A stretch of DNA of 54,229 nucleotides from Chloroflexota bacterium. Its GTDB lineage: Bacteria > Chloroflexota > Limnocylindria > Limnocylindrales > CSP1-4. Positions 33,870 through 41,703 of the stretch are shown here, piece by piece (the first letter of the stretch is position 1; each line of letters starts with the position of its first letter). The stretch is from the NCBI GenBank assembly GCA_017853275.1, contig JAFMJV010000015.1:1-54229 (forward strand). Direction: 5' to 3'. The translations under genes and the position numbers were made by a program. The notes under the pieces were generated by a model. That model was not told where the DNA came from, ran no database searches, and was given only the letters and a program-made list of their open reading frames with translations.

Positions 33870-34666
33870 CGCTGCCACCCGGGCGCCGTCACCCGGATCC
33901 CGGCCTCCTCCAGCGCAGCATGGACGGCGCCGGCGATCGCGGGCGCGCCCGGGGTATCGCCGTGGACGCACAGCGTCTCCGCCCGGATCGGGAGGAGGGA
34001 CCCGTCCGTGGTCCGGACGACCCCATCGGTGACGATCCGGCGCGCCTGCTCCGCGGCCGCGGTGGGATCGGAGAGGAGGGCGCCGGGAAGCCGGCGATCG
34101 CGGAGCCGGCCGTCCGGCTCGTAGCGCCGGTCCGCGAACGCCTCCACGAGGACGGGCATCCGGGAGGCAGCGGCGGCGGCGAGGAGCGCGGATCCCGGGG
34201 GCCCCATGACCATGAGGTGCGGATCGATCGTGCGGGCGGCGGAGACGATCGCGGCCGCGGTCCCCGGGTCGTGCGTGGCGCGGTGGTAGAGCGCCCCGTG
34301 CGGCTTCACGTGGCGGAGCGCGACCCCGGCCGCACGCGCGATCGCGGCGAGCGCCCCGATCTGGGCGAGGACGGTGGCATGGAGGTCCTCGTCGCTCATC
34401 GCCAGCTCCCGGCGCCCGAAGCCCGGGAGGTCGGGATAGCCGGGATGGGCGCCACAGGCCACGCCGAGCCGTGCGGCGAGCGCCACGGTCCGGGCCATCG
34501 TGGGCGGATCCCCCGCGTGACCGCCGCAGGCGATGCTCACCGAGGTGAGGTGCGGGAGGAGGGCGGCGTCGTCTCCGAGCGACCAGGCGCCGAAGCCCTC
34601 GCCGGCATCGGCGTTGAGGTCGATGGTGGGGGGCTGTGGCGGGCGGGATGACCGGCGGGTGCTCAC
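33866..34666 (-). CDS. pxpA: 5-oxoprolinase subunit A (LamB/YcsF family)
   Basis: 266 residues. IDLNADAGEGFG, SIACGGHAGDPPTM, GAHPGYPDLPGFGRR and HVKPHGALYHRA are the LamB/YcsF signatures. GTG at 34666 lies 6 nt behind a TACGAT box (34678-34673) with no ribosome binding site, so a leaderless mRNA is predicted. First gene of pxpA-pxpB-pxpC-metallopeptidase. Confidence 0.93.
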   Translation of the reverse strand: MSTRRSSRPPQPPTIDLNADAGEGFGAWSLGDDAALLPHLTSVSIACGGHAGDPPTMARTVALAARLGVACGAHPGYPDLPGFGRRELAMSDEDLHATVLAQIGALAAIARAAGVALRHVKPHGALYHRATHDPGTAAAIVSAARTIDPHLMVMGPPGSALLAAAAASRMPVLVEAFADRRYEPDGRLRDRRLPGALLSDPTAAAEQARRIVTDGVVRTTDGSLLPIRAETLCVHGDTPGAPAIAGAVHAALEEAGIRVTAPGWQR

Positions 34667-34672
34667 GGGGCC

Positions 34673-34678
34673 ATCGTA
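34673..34678 (-). promoter_or_regulatory. -10 box for pxpA, leaderless
   Basis: TACGAT on the minus strand, 6 nt (GGCCCC) before the GTG at 34666. Same spacing as at 13895. -35 not clear. Confidence 0.5.
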
Positions 34679-34755
34679 CGGTGGCGGGGCGCGCCGTGGA
34701 CGGGGCCGGGCGGACCGGTCCCTCCGGGACGAAGGTCGCGGGGACGCGCGTCTCC

Positions 34756-34764
34756 TGCTAGACT
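34756..34764 (+). promoter_or_regulatory. Extended -10 promoter for tRNA-Ala
   Basis: TGCTAGACT, extended -10; the start would be near 34771, a few bases before the tRNA 5' end at 34777. Confidence 0.5.
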
Positions 34765-34776
34765 TCGCCGTCCGGA

Positions 34777-34852
34777 GGGGCGATAGCTCAGCTGGGAGAG
34801 CATCTGCATGGCATGCAGAAGGTCCGGGGTTCGAGCCCCCGTCGCTCCACCA
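34777..34852 (+). tRNA. tRNA-Ala (anticodon GGC)
   Basis: 76 nt with an encoded CCA. Acceptor GGGGCGA pairs with TCGCTCC, D-arm GCTCAGCTGGGAGAGC, anticodon stem TCTGC/GCAGA around loop ATGGCAT with GGC at 34810-34812, T-arm CCGGGGTTCGAGCCCCCG. Reads GCC codons, a very common Ala codon in this GC-rich sequence. Lies 61 bp upstream of leuS, same strand. Confidence 0.97.
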
Positions 34853-34913
34853 TCCCCCCGGTCGTGAATGGCGCCCGGTCCCGGCGCGCCCTCCGTCCTG
34901 CAGGAGTCGCCAG

Positions 34914-37475
34914 GTGACGAGCCCCGCCCATCCCGAGCGCGAGCGGATCGCGCGCTACGAGCCCACGGAGATCGAGCCGCGCTGGCAGGCGCGCTGGGAC
35001 GAGCACGGGATGCACCGGACGGACCTGGACGACCCGTCCCGCCCCAAGTACTACCTGCTCACGATGTATCCGTATCCGTCGGGTGACCTGCACATCGGTC
35101 ACTGGTACGTGAACACGCCCACGGACGCCCGGGCGCGCTTCCTGCGGATGAACGGCTACAACGTCTTCTTCCCGATCGGCTTCGATGCCTTCGGCCTCCC
35201 CGCGGAGAACGCCGCGATCAAGAAGGGGATCCACCCCTCGGAGTGGACGCTGAAGAACATCGAGAACATGCGCCGCCAGCTGCGGAGCATGGGCGCGACC
35301 TTCGACTGGGATGCGGAGGTCGTCACCTGCACGCCGGAGTACTACCGCTGGAACCAGTGGATCTTCCTGCGGCTCCTGGAGGCGGGGCTCGCCTACCGGA
35401 AGATGGCCGCGGTGGACTGGTGCCCGAAGTGCGTCGTCGTCCTGGCCCGAGAGCAGGTCGAGGGGGTGGATCGGGTCTGCTGGCGCTGCTCCACGCCGGT
35501 CGTGAAGCGGGACCTGGAGCAGTGGTTCTTCCGCACCACGCACTACGCGGACGAGCTGCTCGATCACTCGGGGCTCGACTGGCCGGAGCCGGTCCGGGTG
35601 ATGCAGACGAACTGGATCGGACGCTCGGAGGGGGCGGAGGTCGTCTTCCGCACCGCCGCGGAGCCGCACCATGCCGGCGGCGAGGAGCTGCGCGTCTTCA
35701 CGACCCGGCCGGACACCCTCTACGGGGCGACCTTCATGGTCCTCGCCCCGGAGCATCCGCTCGTCCCGGCGCTCACCGCGCCGGATCGGCGTGCCGAGGT
35801 GGAGGCCTACGTGGCCGCCACCCGCCGCGCTTCCGAGATCGACCGCCTCTCCACGGACCGCGAGAAGTCCGGGGTTGCGCTCGGCGCGCACGCGATCAAC
35901 CCGGTGAACGGGGAGCGGATCCCGATCTGGATCGCGGACTACGTCCTCGCCACCTACGGGACGGGCGCGATCATGGCCGTCCCCGCGCACGACGAGCGCG
36001 ACTTCGCCTTCGCCGTCCGCTTCGGCCTCCCGATCCGGCGCGTGATCTCCGGTCCGGGGGTCGCGGACGACGCACCGCTCACGGAAGCCTGGATCGCGAA
36101 GTCGGCGGAGGACCGCCTCGTCGCCTCCGGCCCCTATACCGGGCTCCCCTCCCCCGAGGGCTTCCGGCGGATCGTGGCGGACCTCGCCGCGCGCGGGGAT
36201 GGCGCAGCGTCCGTCACCTACCGCCTGCGCGACTGGCTCGTCAGCCGCCAGCGCGCGTGGGGGACCCCGATCCCGGTCGTCTACTGCGAGGCGCAGCCCT
36301 CGTGCGGGATCGTGCCGGTCCCGGATGACCAGCTCCCGGTCCGGCTGCCGGACGACTTCCGCTACCGGCCGGAGGGCGGCAACCCCCTGGAGACCACCGA
36401 GAGCTTCCTGCGCACCACGTGCCCCGGCTGCGGGGGGGCGGGCCGGCGCGAGACGGACACGATGGACACCTTCGTCGATTCCTCGTGGTACTGGTGGCGC
36501 TACCTCACGCCGCACAAGACGGACGGTCCGATCGACACCGCGCTCGAATCGCGCTGGTGCTCCGTGGACCAGTACACCGGCGGCGCCGAGCACGCGGTCA
36601 TGCACCTGCTCTACAGCCGCTTCTTCTGCAAGGCGCTCGCGGACCTCGGCGTCGTCCGGGAGCGCGAGCCCTTCCGCCGGCTCTTCAACCAGGGGCAGAT
36701 CCTCGGCGCGGACGGCGAGCGGATGAGCAAGAGCCGCGGGAACGTCCAGGACCCGGATGAGCTCGTCTCGCGCTACGGCGCGGACACCGTCCGGCTCTTC
36801 CTCATGTTCATGGGTCCCTGGGACCAGGGCGGACCGTGGAGCCCCACCGGGATCGACGGCGTCCACCGCTTCCTGCGGCGCGTCTGGACGATCCTCCTCG
36901 ACCCCCACGGCCGCGAGGCCGGGGATGCCGGTGGTCCGGAGTCCGAGGACCCGGCGGCAGCCGGGCTCGCGCTCCGCCGCGCCGCGCATCGCACGCTCGC
37001 CGCGGTCAGCCAGGACCACGAGGGCTTCCGCTGGAACACGATCGTGGCCAAGCTGATGGAGCTCACGAACCTCCTCATGCGCCACCGCGGGACGCCGGTC
37101 GCGGGCACCCCGGCGTGGGACGAGGCCACCGGGCTCCTCCTCGTCATGCTCGCACCGCTCGCCCCGCACATCGCGGAGGAGCTCTGGTCGCGGCGGCTCG
37201 CCGAAGCGGGCACGCCGTGGCGCTCGATCCACACGGAGCCGTGGCCGGCGGCAGACCCCGCCCTCCTCGTGGCGGACGAGATCGACCTGCCCGTCCAGGT
37301 GAACGGGAAGCTGCGGGATGTCGTCCGGATCGCGCCGGGCACCCCCGAGGCCGAGGTCGAGGCGGCGGCGCTCGCATCGGCGAAGATCCGCGCGAACCTC
37401 GAGGGGATGACGGTCGTCAAGGTGATCCATGTCGGCGGCCGCCTCGTGAACATCGTCGCCCGCCCGGCGGGTTGA
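34914..37475 (+). CDS. leuS: Leucyl-tRNA synthetase
   Basis: 853 residues. Class I synthetase with PSGDLHIGHW (HIGH motif), a zinc-binding-like CPKC...CWRC region (about residues 165-195), the CP1 editing domain with FTTRPDTLYGATF (about residues 260-272), a second CEAQPSC...CPGCGG segment, and GERMSKSRGN (KMSKS, about residue 602). The C-terminal anticodon-binding and tail domains are complete. GTG at 34914 follows CAGGAG by 7 bp. Readings further upstream run into the tRNA gene. Confidence 0.96.
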   Translation: MTSPAHPERERIARYEPTEIEPRWQARWDEHGMHRTDLDDPSRPKYYLLTMYPYPSGDLHIGHWYVNTPTDARARFLRMNGYNVFFPIGFDAFGLPAENAAIKKGIHPSEWTLKNIENMRRQLRSMGATFDWDAEVVTCTPEYYRWNQWIFLRLLEAGLAYRKMAAVDWCPKCVVVLAREQVEGVDRVCWRCSTPVVKRDLEQWFFRTTHYADELLDHSGLDWPEPVRVMQTNWIGRSEGAEVVFRTAAEPHHAGGEELRVFTTRPDTLYGATFMVLAPEHPLVPALTAPDRRAEVEAYVAATRRASEIDRLSTDREKSGVALGAHAINPVNGERIPIWIADYVLATYGTGAIMAVPAHDERDFAFAVRFGLPIRRVISGPGVADDAPLTEAWIAKSAEDRLVASGPYTGLPSPEGFRRIVADLAARGDGAASVTYRLRDWLVSRQRAWGTPIPVVYCEAQPSCGIVPVPDDQLPVRLPDDFRYRPEGGNPLETTESFLRTTCPGCGGAGRRETDTMDTFVDSSWYWWRYLTPHKTDGPIDTALESRWCSVDQYTGGAEHAVMHLLYSRFFCKALADLGVVREREPFRRLFNQGQILGADGERMSKSRGNVQDPDELVSRYGADTVRLFLMFMGPWDQGGPWSPTGIDGVHRFLRRVWTILLDPHGREAGDAGGPESEDPAAAGLALRRAAHRTLAAVSQDHEGFRWNTIVAKLMELTNLLMRHRGTPVAGTPAWDEATGLLLVMLAPLAPHIAEELWSRRLAEAGTPWRSIHTEPWPAADPALLVADEIDLPVQVNGKLRDVVRIAPGTPEAEVEAAALASAKIRANLEGMTVVKVIHVGGRLVNIVARPAG

Positions 37476-37488
37476 CGCCGGCGGACCC

Positions 37489-38190
37489 CTAGGAGGCAGC
37501 CCCCGCGTCCGGAGCGGCCGGCTCCGGATCCGTGCCCGCCCCGCGCCGCCGGTCGCGGTGGCGCGCGACCTTCGCGCGGTTCCCGCACGTGCTCATGTCG
37601 CACCACTTCCGGCGCCCGGAGCGCGAGGTGTCCAGGAAGACCCACCGGCAGGACGGCTCGGCGCAGACCCGGAGACGCTCCGGGCGGCCCTGGCTCACCT
37701 CGCGCGCGAGCGATTCCACGAGCCGGGCGAGCGCGCCCTCGATCGGGTCACCCTCATGGCGGTGGTCGAGGGAGACGCCGTCCGCCGCGGGGACGAGGAC
37801 GTACGTGTAGGGGGTCCGGAGCGCCCGGTTCACCGCCTCGAGCTCCCGCCGGTCCGGCGCCCGCCCATCGACCGTGGCGTCCATCAGCTCGCGCATCGCA
37901 CGGCGCATCCGGTGGATCCGCTCGAGGGCCCGCTCCCCGGCCTCCGGGTCCGCCTCCCAGGCCTCCTTGCGCTCGCGGTAGGTCTCGAGGTGGAGGAGGC
38001 GGTGATCGTGGAGCCAGCGCAGCGCCTGGCCGACCGTGCGCAGCCGCTCCTGCGTCCGGCCCCGGTCGTGCTCCAGCGTGTTCACGAAGGCGAGCCCGAC
38101 CGCGGGCGCGACCTGGTGGCCGTGCGGCGCGTCATCCGTGCTCGGCTCGGGATCGGGGTCGGGGCCCGGCTCCCATCGGTTGCGAACCAT
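37489..38190 (-). CDS. CGNR zinc-finger transcriptional regulator (ABATE domain)
   Basis: 233 residues. The N-terminal ABATE-like domain (about residues 25-160, GLAFVNTLEHDRGR then ALRWLHDHRLL) is thought to bind a ligand; the C-terminal finger is VCAEPSCRWVFLDTSR then KWCDMSTCGNRAKVARHR, with four Cys and the name-giving CGNR. Start ATG at 38190. A GATAACC half-site lies just upstream of the start codon and two more occur in the promoter of the next, divergent small gene, so control of both genes is likely (inference). Convergent with leuS, 13 bp between stops. Confidence 0.9.
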   Translation of the reverse strand: MVRNRWEPGPDPDPEPSTDDAPHGHQVAPAVGLAFVNTLEHDRGRTQERLRTVGQALRWLHDHRLLHLETYRERKEAWEADPEAGERALERIHRMRRAMRELMDATVDGRAPDRRELEAVNRALRTPYTYVLVPAADGVSLDHRHEGDPIEGALARLVESLAREVSQGRPERLRVCAEPSCRWVFLDTSRSGRRKWCDMSTCGNRAKVARHRDRRRGAGTDPEPAAPDAGAAS

Positions 38191-38191
38191 C

Positions 38192-38279
38192 GATAACCAT
38201 TCTTGCAGGTTTGACAGGTTACTGCCGGTCGGATACGATGGGCACAAGATAACCGTTCCAAGTCATTTCACCGGTTATC
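38192..38279. promoter_or_regulatory. Three GGTTATC half-sites, candidate CGNR operator
   Basis: GATAACC at 38192-38198, GATAACCG at 38248-38255 and CGGTTATC at 38272-38279. The last two form a perfect 8-bp inverted repeat with a 16-nt gap, placed just after the predicted transcription start of the micro-protein gene. The first sits beside the regulator start codon. Confidence 0.6.
38211..38239 (+). promoter_or_regulatory. Strong sigma70-type promoter of micro-protein gene 1
   Basis: -35 TTGACA (6 of 6), 17-nt spacer, -10 TACGAT. The best promoter in the window. Start near 38246. Confidence 0.85.
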
Positions 38280-38299
38280 GTGAGATGGGAGGCACGACG

Positions 38300-38458
38300 A
38301 TGTGGCAGATCTACGCGCTCGTCGCCCACGCCCGGATCGAGGAAGCGCGCCGCGAGAGCGCGCGCCATCGGACCGACCGTGGGGGACGGCGGCCCACCCC
38401 GGACGCGGACCGCGCGCTCGCGGTCCGGCCGGCCACCAGGGGGGCGCCCCGGCGCTGA
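38300..38458 (+). CDS. Micro-protein 1 (52 residues)
   Basis: Starts MWQIYALVAHARIEEARRES: a short hydrophobic opening then an amphipathic, Arg/Glu-rich helix, followed by a basic low-complexity tail. GGGAGG lies 7 bases upstream of the ATG. Paralogous to the next small gene (shared W-x-I-Y-x-L start and Arg/Glu helix). No known family is recognised. The ideal promoter and ribosome binding site argue that it is expressed despite its size. It may be a membrane-associated or protein-binding regulator (inference). Confidence 0.65.
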   Translation: MWQIYALVAHARIEEARRESARHRTDRGGRRPTPDADRALAVRPATRGAPRR

Positions 38459-38471
38459 CCGGGGGGAGCTC

Positions 38472-38500
38472 TTGACGGGTCCCGAACGGTCGTATACGAT
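38472..38500 (+). promoter_or_regulatory. Strong sigma70-type promoter of micro-protein gene 2
   Basis: -35 TTGACG (5 of 6), 17-nt spacer, -10 TACGAT. The -10 lies in CGTATACGATACG, whose CGTAT and ATACG ends pair, a possible operator. Start near 38507. Confidence 0.8.
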
Positions 38501-38563
38501 ACGGAACGTACCGAAACGGGACGCACCCACACACCGAACGAGGCCCGGATCACCGGGCAGGGG

Positions 38564-38737
38564 ATGAGAACGATGAACTGGGAGATCTACATGCTGGCCA
38601 GGGAGACCGTGAAGGAGCAGCTCCGCGACGCGGAGAAGCGCTCCACGCACGCGCCGGCACGGACCGAGAGCCGCTTCTCCCTTCGACTGCCCGTGCTGAT
38701 GCGCCAGACGGCCCGACCCTCCTCCCGGGCCATCTGA
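38564..38737 (+). CDS. Micro-protein 2 (57 residues, or 54 from the internal ATG)
   Basis: Starts MRTMNWEIYMLARETVKEQL and continues with a charged helix rich in Arg/Glu/Lys, then a basic Ser/Arg-rich C-terminus. Closest relation is the neighbouring small gene: W-(Q/E)-I-Y-x-L then an Arg/Glu helix. Either ATG 38564 or 38573 may start it; a GGGG run lies before the second one. It is followed by a strong terminator, so it is a complete one-gene transcription unit. Function unknown. Confidence 0.65.
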   Translation: MRTMNWEIYMLARETVKEQLRDAEKRSTHAPARTESRFSLRLPVLMRQTARPSSRAI

Positions 38738-38769
38738 CCGCTCGCACGGAACCGCCGGTCCCACCGGCA

Positions 38770-38805
38770 CGTGACCCCCGGAGCCGCAGGGCTCCGGGGG
38801 TCACG
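38770..38805. terminator. Strong hairpin after micro-protein gene 2
   Basis: Perfect 16-bp stem: CGTGACCCCCGGAGCC, loop GCAG, GGCTCCGGGGGTCACG. Only a weak T-rich tail (TCGTT). Confidence 0.8.
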
Positions 38806-38823
38806 TCGTTCCGGGGCACGGTG

Positions 38824-38829
38824 TAGCCT
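38824..38829 (+). promoter_or_regulatory. -10 box for LLM oxidoreductase gene, leaderless candidate
   Basis: TAGCCT, 6 nt before the ATG at 38836, without a ribosome binding site; no clear -35, because the hairpin lies directly upstream. Confidence 0.4.
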
Positions 38830-38835
38830 CTCGCC

Positions 38836-39798
38836 ATGCCCGATCGAACCGCCCCGCTCCGGCTCGGAGCGAACTGCTGGAACCAGTACACGACCTGGGA
38901 GGGATGGCTCGCCGCCGAGCAGCGTGCCGAGGCGCTCGGCTATGACTCGCTCTGGACCTGGGACCACGTCTACCCCATCGTCGGATCGCCGGAGGGTCCG
39001 ATCCTCGAGGCGATGACCGCGCTCGCCGCGCTCGCCGCCACGACCTCGCGCGCGACGATCGGGATGATGGTCGGCGCCAACACCTTCCGGAACCCGGCGC
39101 TCACCGCGAAGATGATCACGACGATCGACCACATCAGCGCCGGACGCGCCGTCCTCGGGATCGGCGCCGCCTGGTTCGAGACCGAGCACCAGGGCTTCGG
39201 GATCGACTTCGGCGATGGCTTCCCGGAGCGCCTCCGGCGTCTCGGAGAGGCGGTCCCCGTCATGCGCGCGATGCTGGACGGTGAGCGGGCGACAGCGACC
39301 GGCCCCGCCTACGCGGTGGCCGGTGCGCGCAACGATCCGGCCCCGGTGCAGAGGCGCCTCCCGATCCTCATCGGCGGCGGCGGCCGCACCGTCACCCTCA
39401 AGCTCGTGGCCCGCTACGCGGATGCGAACAACCTGGGCGGGACGATCGAGAACGTCCGGGACGCGGAGGCCGCCCTTGTCCGGCACTGCGAGGCGATCGG
39501 CCGCGACGAGCGGACGATCGAGCGCACGGTGGGGACGGGGACGCTGATCATCCGTGACTCGCGCGCCGAGGCCGAGCAGGTCTTCCGGCGGATCTTCGCG
39601 GAGAACGGCGGCGCCACCCCCTGGGAGCGCCAGCCGGTCGGGACGCCGGAGGACGTGGCGGCCCATCTCGCCCCCTACGTCGAGCTCGGCTACCACCACC
39701 TGATCGCCGGGTTCCCCGGTCCCCACGATGAAGAATCGATGACCCGCTTCGCGACCGAGGTCCGCCCCGCGCTGGAGCGGATCATCCGCGCCGGCTGA
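38836..39798 (+). CDS. LLM-class flavin-dependent oxidoreductase (F420-type), copy 1
   Basis: 320 residues, luciferase-like barrel: PLRLGANCWNQYTTW, SLWTWDHVYPIVGSPEGP, TIGMMVGANTFRNPALTAK, AVLGIGAAWFETEH and PILIGGGGRTVTLKL, typical of F420-dependent or FMN-dependent oxidoreductases. Probably leaderless: a TAGCCT box is 6 nt before the ATG. It is followed 33 bp later by a close paralogue. Confidence 0.9.
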   Translation: MPDRTAPLRLGANCWNQYTTWEGWLAAEQRAEALGYDSLWTWDHVYPIVGSPEGPILEAMTALAALAATTSRATIGMMVGANTFRNPALTAKMITTIDHISAGRAVLGIGAAWFETEHQGFGIDFGDGFPERLRRLGEAVPVMRAMLDGERATATGPAYAVAGARNDPAPVQRRLPILIGGGGRTVTLKLVARYADANNLGGTIENVRDAEAALVRHCEAIGRDERTIERTVGTGTLIIRDSRAEAEQVFRRIFAENGGATPWERQPVGTPEDVAAHLAPYVELGYHHLIAGFPGPHDEESMTRFATEVRPALERIIRAG

Positions 39799-39830
39799 CC
39801 CCCTGCCCCCACCTGGACAAGGAGCACCCG

Positions 39831-40823
39831 ATGCCCGACCATGCCGCCCCGATCAAGCTCGGCGCGAACGTCTGGAACCAGTACACGAGCTGGGACGCCT
39901 TCCTCGCCGCGATGATCCGCGCCGAGGAGCTCGGCTACGACTCCCTCTGGACGTGGGACCACGTCTACCCCATCGTCGGCTCGCCGGAGGGTCCGATCCT
40001 CGAGGCCTGGACCGCGATGGCCGCCGTCGCCGCTCGCACGAAGAAGGCGACGATCGGCCACCTCGTGGGAGCGAACACCTTCCGGAACCCCGCCCTCACC
40101 GCGAAGATGATCACCACCATCGACCACATCAGCGGCGGCCGGGCCGTCCTCGGGATCGGCGCCGCGTGGTTCGAGATCGAGCACCGCGAGTTCGGCATGG
40201 AGTTCGGGAGCGGCTTCCCGGAGCGGCTCCGCTGGCTCGGCGAAGCGCTCCCGATCATGCGCGGGATGCTGGACGGGACGGAGCCCAGCGCGACCGGCCC
40301 GCGCTACGCCGCACAGTCGGTCCGCAACGATCCGCCCCCGGTCCAGAAGCACCTCCCGATCCTCATCGGCGGCGGCGGGAAGAAGGTCACCCTGAAGCTC
40401 GTCGCGCAGTACGCGGACATGAACAACATCGGGAACCCGGCCGGGTCGGTCGAGGAGGCGGAGAGCGCCCTCCTCGAGCATTGCCGGAACCTCGGCCGCG
40501 ACGAGCGGACGGTGGAGCGGACCTGCGAGATCCAGCGCGTCGTCATCCGTGACGACCACGACGAGGCCTGGCGCGTCCACGACGCCCTCCTTGCCGCGAA
40601 CGGCGGCGCGGCCACGGACGAGGTCCGCCCGGGTTCGGCGACCGTGGCCCGTGCACGGGCGGCGGTGGGGACGCCGGACGAGGTCTTCGCGCACCTCGCC
40701 CCGATCGTGGAGGCGGGCTATCACCACCTGATCGCCTGTTTCCCGGCGCCGGTGGACGACGAGACGATGCGCCGCCTCGCCACGGAGATCCGTCCGCGCC
40801 TCGCGGCGCTCATCCGCGCCTGA
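39831..40823 (+). CDS. LLM-class flavin-dependent oxidoreductase (F420-type), copy 2
   Basis: 330 residues, tandem duplicate of the previous gene: the string TWDHVYPIVGSPEGPILEA is identical in both, and GANTFRNPALTAKMITTIDH is too. It has about 15 extra residues near position 265 (RPGSATVARARA). ATG at 39831 follows AAGGAGC. Both copies probably share one transcript. Substrates unknown; the two could be a hetero-oligomer or have diverged in substrate range. Confidence 0.9.
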   Translation: MPDHAAPIKLGANVWNQYTSWDAFLAAMIRAEELGYDSLWTWDHVYPIVGSPEGPILEAWTAMAAVAARTKKATIGHLVGANTFRNPALTAKMITTIDHISGGRAVLGIGAAWFEIEHREFGMEFGSGFPERLRWLGEALPIMRGMLDGTEPSATGPRYAAQSVRNDPPPVQKHLPILIGGGGKKVTLKLVAQYADMNNIGNPAGSVEEAESALLEHCRNLGRDERTVERTCEIQRVVIRDDHDEAWRVHDALLAANGGAATDEVRPGSATVARARAAVGTPDEVFAHLAPIVEAGYHHLIACFPAPVDDETMRRLATEIRPRLAALIRA

Positions 40824-41028
40824 TCCGGCGGGGCGCTCCTCCGCGCCCCACCACGCCCGCCGGCGGATCCGGCCGGGCCGGTCCATCCACAGCGCACCGC
40901 CGGCCGTGAAGCCGGTGTGAAGCGCTGCCGTCCATCCTGACGCCTGCGACCGGCGATCCGCCCAGTGCCCCGGCGGGTCGCCGGTCGATCGAACCCACCC
41001 GCCACCTCCCGCCGACCGGAGGTCGCGC
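40824..41028. other. Intergenic region between the LLM pair and comEA
   Basis: 205 bp without a gene. It contains an imperfect hairpin (CAGCGC near 40890 pairing with GCGCTG near 40921, with GCCGGC/GCCGGT inside) that may terminate the LLM transcript. No convincing promoter for comEA was found. Confidence 0.4.
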
Positions 41029-41703
41029 ATGGGCGCACCCACGCCCGACTGGCAGCTCTTCGACCCGGCCGCGGCCCAGGCCTCCCGGATCTCCCCGGCA
41101 GGCCGTGGGGTGACACCCCCCGGCCTGCTCACCCTCGTGGCGGTCGGCGCGCTCGCCGCCCTTGTCACCGGCGGGATCGTCCTCGGTGTCACGGGGGCGC
41201 CGGATGGGAGCCTCACCCTCCCGGAGGATGGCGCGGCGCTCGCGGCCCGGGCCCCGGCCCCGTCCATGGTGGACCTCGTCGTGGATGTCTCCGGCGCGGT
41301 CCGGGATCCCGGGGTCGTGCGGCTCGATCCGGGTGCCCGGGTGGGGGATGCGATCGCGGCGGCGGGAGGCTTCGCCCCGAACGCGGATCTCGCCGCGACC
41401 GCGGAGCAGCTCAACCTGGCCGCCCCCGTGGCGGACGGCGAGAAGGTCGGGGTCCCCGCGCTTGCGGACCGGCCCCCGGCCGCGGACCCGGGCGTGGCCG
41501 CGAGCGGGAGCGGCACGGACCTCAACCGGGCCACGGCCGCAGAGCTGGAGGACCTCCCCGGCATCGGCGAGGTGACCGCGGCGCGGATCGTGGCCGCGCG
41601 CGAGGAGAGCCCCTTCCGTTCCGTGGACGAGCTACGGGGCCGTGGCCTCGTCTCGGAGAGCGTCTTCGCCCAGGTCCGGGAGCTCGTGCGCGCCGGATCG
41701 TGA
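41029..41703 (+). CDS. comEA: ComEA-like competence protein (SLBB + helix-hairpin-helix)
   Basis: 224 residues. A single N-terminal membrane helix (LLTLVAVGALAALVTGGIVL, about residues 33-52) anchors it; then an SLBB domain (VVDVSGAVRDPGVVRL to EKVGVPAL) and a C-terminal HhH pair (DLNRATAAELEDLPGIGEVTA). ComEA is the surface DNA receptor of natural transformation and feeds DNA to ComEC. ATG at 41029 follows CGGAGG. It overlaps the comEC start (GTGA). Confidence 0.92.
   Translation: MGAPTPDWQLFDPAAAQASRISPAGRGVTPPGLLTLVAVGALAALVTGGIVLGVTGAPDGSLTLPEDGAALAARAPAPSMVDLVVDVSGAVRDPGVVRLDPGARVGDAIAAAGGFAPNADLAATAEQLNLAAPVADGEKVGVPALADRPPAADPGVAASGSGTDLNRATAAELEDLPGIGEVTAARIVAAREESPFRSVDELRGRGLVSESVFAQVRELVRAGS

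Noticed and set aside
38192-38279. Start of a CRISPR-like repeat
   Set aside because: Only three short half-sites, irregularly spaced, next to a regulator and promoter; they are operator-like.
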